Shown here in pieces: positions 7,039 to 9,668 of a stretch of 9,668 nucleotides of DNA. The notes beneath the pieces are model-generated. The model ran no database searches. It was not told the origin of the DNA and saw only the letters and a list, made by a program, of their open reading frames with translations. The DNA is from Acidobacteriota bacterium (GTDB taxonomy: Bacteria > Acidobacteriota > Blastocatellia > Pyrinomonadales > Pyrinomonadaceae): positions 1-9,668 of the forward strand of contig QHXE01000276.1 in the NCBI GenBank assembly GCA_003222835.1, in the 5' to 3' direction. Within the stretch, counting starts at the first letter, position 1. Each line of letters opens with the position of its first letter. The position numbers and the translations under genes are program-made.

Positions 7039-7803
7039 TTGAACGTTACGGCTTATCTTGAACGGATCAACTATCACGGGTCGATTGCTCCTTCGGCTGC
7101 TACGCTGCGCGCGTTGCAAGTCGCACATCTCTTAACTGTGCCATTCGAGAATTTAAGTATTCACGCTGGGGAACTCGTAGTTCTTGAAGATGAAGCTCTG
7201 TTTACCAAGATTGTCGAACGAAGGCGCGGCGGCTTTTGCTATGAAGCGAACGGCTTGTTTGCCGCGCTGTTGCGGGCGATCGGTTTTGACGTGACTATGC
7301 TCTCCGCCGAAGTTGCTCATGCTGAAGTTGGCTTTAGTCAACCCTTCGATCACATGACGCTGATGGTCAAATTAGCGCAGCGTTGGCTTGTGGATGTAGG
7401 TTTTGGCGACTCATTTCTCGAACCCTTACTGCTTGATGAACGGAGCGAGCAAGTACAGGATAATCGCGCTTATCGCATTGTCGACGATGGAAGTTACCTG
7501 ATTCTCAGCCGGAGAGATGACGACGAATGGAAGCCGCAGTATCGCTTTACCTTGCAACCGTACGAATATGAAGATTTCGCCGAGATGTGCCGCTATCATC
7601 AATCTTCTCCGCAGTCACACTTCACTCAGGGACGTATCTGCTCGCGCGCGACCGAGGAAGGACGCATAACGCTGAGTGAAATGCGCCTTATTACAACCTC
7701 TAAGAACGCTGAGCGACAAGAGCGAACTTTACTGAGCGATGAAGAGTACAACGCCGTTCTGCGGGCGCATTTTGGGATTGTAATGGTTAGTAATCATCCT
7801 TAA
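7039..7803 (+). CDS. nat: Arylamine N-acetyltransferase
   Basis: This 254-aa enzyme transfers acetyl from acetyl-CoA to aromatic amines, hydrazines or related acceptors by a ping-pong mechanism in the cytoplasm. The cysteine-protease-like triad is complete: Cys67 in RRRGGFCYE, His105 in PFDHMTL and Asp119 in WLVDVGFGD. The 38-residue Cys-His gap matches that of the Salmonella enzyme as I recall it. The N-terminus LNVTAYLERINYHG and the VPFENLSIH segment (34-42) are characteristic. The start is TTG 7039, supported by GGAG ten bases upstream and by the conserved N-terminus; no ATG in this frame gives a full-length protein. The length is slightly short of the usual 260-280 aa, mainly at the C-terminus. 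A secreted-protein gene begins 21 bases downstream and is probably in the same transcript. The symbol denotes the family only. Confidence 0.95.
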   Translation: MNVTAYLERINYHGSIAPSAATLRALQVAHLLTVPFENLSIHAGELVVLEDEALFTKIVERRRGGFCYEANGLFAALLRAIGFDVTMLSAEVAHAEVGFSQPFDHMTLMVKLAQRWLVDVGFGDSFLEPLLLDERSEQVQDNRAYRIVDDGSYLILSRRDDDEWKPQYRFTLQPYEYEDFAEMCRYHQSSPQSHFTQGRICSRATEEGRITLSEMRLITTSKNAERQERTLLSDEEYNAVLRAHFGIVMVSNHP

Positions 7804-7824
7804 AGAAAACAGGAGAAATGATAA

Positions 7825-8343
7825 ATGCGCATGTTACTTCCTGCCGTTCCAATATTGCTATTGGTGAACGTTCTTTCAGCCCAATGTCAGATTGATGCGC
7901 CCGGAGACATACGAGCTGTGCTTCTCATTGAGGGAACTCAATCGGTTCAGATGAGAGAGAGTATCGCCTCCAGGAAAGGTCGCAGCGGTGTAACTGCCAG
8001 TAAGCAATATTTCATATTTGGAGGGCCGAAGGCGGCCGTACGAACGAGAACGGTGACGCCTGTGTTTCAGTTCGACGCGGACCCGGCGTTTGACGACCCG
8101 GTGTATTTGTTCAGGGTTGATATGCGCTCCGATAGAAGAGAAATCAGAGTCGCTAAGGGCTATGGCGGTTTAGCGGAGCTTTCGATACCGAAGGACCACA
8201 TTATACCGACAAGACTGGAAGAGATCGGCGACGGACAAAACTCTACAAAGCGATATCGGATGAAACCAACGATGCCGCTTCGGCCGGGAGAATATTGTTT
8301 AAGTCGAAACATCTCAGTCTGTTTTGACTTCGGAGTAGATTAG
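7825..8343 (+). CDS. Small secreted protein of unknown function
   Basis: This 172-aa protein has a signal peptide: MRMLLPAVPILLLVNV, then LSAQCQ, with likely cleavage after LSA. There is no proper lipobox (Q precedes the Cys). ATG 7825 is preceded by AGGAG at 7811-7815, nine bases away, which fixes the start over ATG 7831. The mature part is beta-rich and hydrophilic (YFIFGGPKAAV, YLFRVDMRSDRREIRVAKGYGG) and ends with RPGEYCLSRNISVCFDFG, with Cys158 and Cys166 able to form a disulfide. The sequence of a fold with LF.V....RREI.V.K.YGG and a closing L.PGEY strand reminds me of uncharacterised acidobacterial secreted proteins. I cannot assign a named domain or function. It follows the N-acetyltransferase closely, but this does not reveal a shared role. 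Confidence 0.75.
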   Translation: MRMLLPAVPILLLVNVLSAQCQIDAPGDIRAVLLIEGTQSVQMRESIASRKGRSGVTASKQYFIFGGPKAAVRTRTVTPVFQFDADPAFDDPVYLFRVDMRSDRREIRVAKGYGGLAELSIPKDHIIPTRLEEIGDGQNSTKRYRMKPTMPLRPGEYCLSRNISVCFDFGVD

Positions 8344-8587
8344 AGTGGTTTTCGTTCGCGAATCATTGAGGCATTTACACACAACTAACTTCTAAGCTCG
8401 GAGCTTGTCTGGTTGCTTCTACCCTTAGCCGCTCGTGGCGCGCTCTAAGCGGTAGAGATGATTTAACAGCAGAAACTCAGCCAATTGGTCGGTGCGATAA
8501 CCTTCTACTTCTCGATGCACTCCTATCCAAATCTTTCCACCGCAGCTTTGAGTCGGAACTTGCGAATGCTTGCGATAATAACCTAGC
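8344..8587. other. Gene-free stretch with a protein-like minus-strand fragment
   Basis: No intact gene is visible here. On the minus strand a frame stays open from 8640 down to a TAA at 8425-8427 and looks protein-like (KIWIGVHREVEGYRTDQLAE, then FLLLNHLYRLERA), but it has no ATG and no ribosome site, and its upstream end overlaps the MarR remnant. It may be the tail of a lost gene. A short AAGCTC/GAGCTT palindrome at 8394-8406 has no T-tract and is not a terminator. Confidence 0.35.
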
Positions 8588-8765
8588 CTAGAGCCGTTGG
8601 GATTGACGCAAGTGCAGTATTCAATATTGGCAGCGGCTAGTTATTTGGAGGTCAGCGGAGCATGTTACTCAACAGAACGTGTCTGATCAGCTTTCAATGG
8701 ATAAGATGATAGTATCTGACGTGGTAAAGACTCTTGAAAAGAGGAATTTTCTGACGCGAAAGCCA
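8588..8765 (+). pseudogene. MarR-family transcriptional regulator remnant (frameshifted, truncated at both ends)
   Basis: Two adjacent frames together read as the central winged-helix part of a MarR regulator. The first frame (about 8588-8659) gives LEPLGL then TQVQYSILAAASYLEVSG. The second (8661-8765) gives HVTQQNVSDQL, SMDKMIVSDVVKTLEKR and NFLTRKP. The join at 8660 needs one base removed or two added to read SG(E)HVTQQ, so the gene is frameshifted. The N-terminal helix and everything after the wing (the usual D-x-R segment and dimerisation helices) are missing. Upstream of 8588 the first frame meets a TAA at 8579-8581. After 8765 the similarity stops and the LuxR gene starts 14 bases later. 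No functional protein is expected. GTG 8679 opens an 86-codon frame, but its second half is only the shadow of the LuxR gene. Confidence 0.75.
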
Positions 8766-8778
8766 CGTTCCGGTCCGG

Positions 8779-9219
8779 ATGAAGAAACACATCCTTATTT
8801 ACGGTCTCTGCGGCGGAGTCCTAATCGTCATCTTGAAGCTGGTCGAGTATCGCTTCCTGGTCATCCAGCACTCCCTCGAAATCTATGGGGGACTAATCGC
8901 GCTGCTTTTCGCAGTGCTGGGTATCTGGCTCGGACTTAGACTCACTAAGAACAAGGAAACGGTCATCGTTAGGGAGGTCCCGGCGCCGCAGTTCTTTACT
9001 TTGAACGAGACGAGACTGCGCGAACTCGGGATTACGCGCCGCGAGCTGGAGATCCTCGAGCTGATTGCCAACGGCCTGAGCAATCGCGAGATCGCCGAAA
9101 AACTCTTCGTCAGCGAAAACACCGTCAAGACCCATTCCAGCCGCCTGTTCGACAAGCTGAGCGCCCGGCGCCGAACCCAGGCCGTGCAGTTGGGAAAAGA
9201 GTTGGGACTGATTCCTTGA
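8779..9219 (+). CDS. Membrane-anchored LuxR-type (GerE HTH) transcriptional regulator
   Basis: This 146-aa protein has two hydrophobic helices (about 4-22 and 35-54) joined by a short EYRFLVIQHSLEIYGG loop. A linker of about 30 residues follows, then a C-terminal LuxR/GerE helix-turn-helix at about 83-143: LGITRRELEILELIANGLSN, then REIAEKLFVSENTVKTH and DKLSARRRTQAV. There is no receiver or sensor domain, so the signal, if any, is sensed in the membrane or through a partner. The short membrane-LuxR architecture is known next to DUF4199 genes in Bacteroidota and relatives, and here a DUF4199 gene follows at 9468, suggesting a pair. ATG 8779 has no recognisable ribosome site. The upstream DNA is the decayed MarR gene, so the promoter is not obvious. 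Confidence 0.9.
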   Translation: MKKHILIYGLCGGVLIVILKLVEYRFLVIQHSLEIYGGLIALLFAVLGIWLGLRLTKNKETVIVREVPAPQFFTLNETRLRELGITRRELEILELIANGLSNREIAEKLFVSENTVKTHSSRLFDKLSARRRTQAVQLGKELGLIP

Positions 9220-9224
9220 GCTGG

Positions 9225-9328
9225 ATTGGCCACAGAGACACAGAGTCACAGAGAACGGCCCAAATAAATTGGATCGTGAGAGCCATTTATATATGAATTC
9301 TCTGTGTCTCGGTGCCTCTGTGGCCAAT
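9225..9328. repeat. Long imperfect inverted repeat (31-bp arms)
   Basis: The left arm (9225-9255, beginning ATTGGCCACAGAGACACAG) and right arm (9298-9328, ending CCTCTGTGGCCAAT) match in reverse complement at 28 of 31 positions, with 42 bases between. The GGCCACAGAGACACAGAG sequence is a familiar dispersed intergenic repeat in many bacteria, often read as spurious HRDTE-type peptides. It begins six bases after the LuxR stop codon, so a transcript would form a large hairpin there. That could terminate or stabilise the message, or the element could be a miniature mobile repeat. No target-site duplication is evident. The rest of the gap to 9467 holds no gene I can support. Confidence 0.85.
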
Positions 9329-9467
9329 TGCTTGATGCTTTAGCCCTAACACCAAAGTATGATTTCGATCTGAAAAGCCTGAATTCACCCGAAAGTATGA
9401 CGACAAGCCGAGCCGCCACGGCTATGTTTACGCCCGGAATTTGAAAACTTATCAGGAGAATCAAACG

Positions 9468-9668
9468 ATGAAAAAGACTGTTCTAACTTTCGGGCTGATT
9501 TCGGGCGCCATCATGACGGCAATGATGTTCGGCACCCTTCCTTTCACGAATTCGGCCTGGCTTCAAGCGCATAGCATGGTCATCGGCTATACGACGATGG
9601 TCTTGTCGTTCATGCTGGTGTTCTTCGGTATCCGCTCCTATCGCGAGAACATTGGCGGCGGGACAATC
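9468..9668 (+). CDS. DUF4199 family membrane protein (5' part, cut by window edge)
   Basis: These are the first 67 codons of an integral membrane protein. ATG 9468 is preceded by AGGAG at 9454-9458, nine bases away. Two hydrophobic segments are visible: about 4-23 (VLTFGLISGAIMTAMMFGTL) and 36-55 (around SMVIGYTTMVLSFMLVFFGI), followed by the RSYRENIGGGTI turn. The MKKT start, VIGYTTMVLSF and FFGIRSYREN are what I recall of the DUF4199 family, small four-helix inner-membrane proteins of unknown function found mostly in Bacteroidota and Acidobacteriota. It lies downstream of and in the same direction as the LuxR-type gene, separated by the inverted repeat. Confidence 0.85.
   Translation, partial: MKKTVLTFGLISGAIMTAMMFGTLPFTNSAWLQAHSMVIGYTTMVLSFMLVFFGIRSYRENIGGGTI

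Noticed and set aside
8766..8939. C-terminal half of the 86-codon frame starting at GTG 8679
   Set aside because: It overlaps the LuxR gene in another frame and loses all MarR likeness after RKP, so it is a shadow of the real gene.
9397..9444. A 15-residue ORF just before the DUF4199 gene
   Set aside because: It has no proper ribosome site and no recognisable sequence, and its length is expected by chance.

Overview
The window looks like a chromosomal segment of a Gram-negative, non-proteobacterial soil-type bacterium. My best guess is Acidobacteriota, class Blastocatellia. The reasons are a Uma2-family nuclease-fold gene, an outer-membrane barrel protein, a membrane-anchored LuxR regulator next to a DUF4199 gene, and two kinds of dispersed palindromic repeat of the sort that litter such genomes. 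This taxonomic call is inference from gene content, not from a marker gene. No rRNA, tRNA, CRISPR array, transposase or phage gene was seen.

Layout. Positions 1-2985 carry three minus-strand genes in the order outer-membrane barrel protein, Uma2 protein, aldehyde dehydrogenase (its 3' end runs off the left edge), with gaps of about 50 bases that would allow co-transcription. Positions 2986-3255 form a divergent intergenic zone holding two copies of a C/G-rich palindromic repeat in opposite orientation. A plus-strand AMP-forming acyl-CoA ligase follows (to 4857). It carries a second, unrelated palindromic repeat in frame just before its ATP-binding loop. A convergent minus-strand MsbA-like ABC exporter occupies 4982-6829. 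Divergent from it is a plus-strand pair: an arylamine N-acetyltransferase with a TTG start, and a small secreted protein of unknown function.

Positions 8344-8778 have no intact gene but hold a decayed MarR-family regulator (about 8588-8765), recognisable in two frames. Directly after it come a membrane-anchored LuxR-type regulator (8779-9219), a long imperfect inverted repeat (9225-9328), and the first 67 codons of a DUF4199 membrane protein running off the right edge.

Functionally this is mostly housekeeping or accessory metabolism: aldehyde oxidation, acyl activation, export, and arylamine/xenobiotic acetylation. I see no defence island or biosynthetic cluster. The most interesting material is at the sequence level: repeats that enter coding regions or obscure gene starts, a regulator caught in decay, and the LuxR/DUF4199 pair with its intervening inverted repeat.
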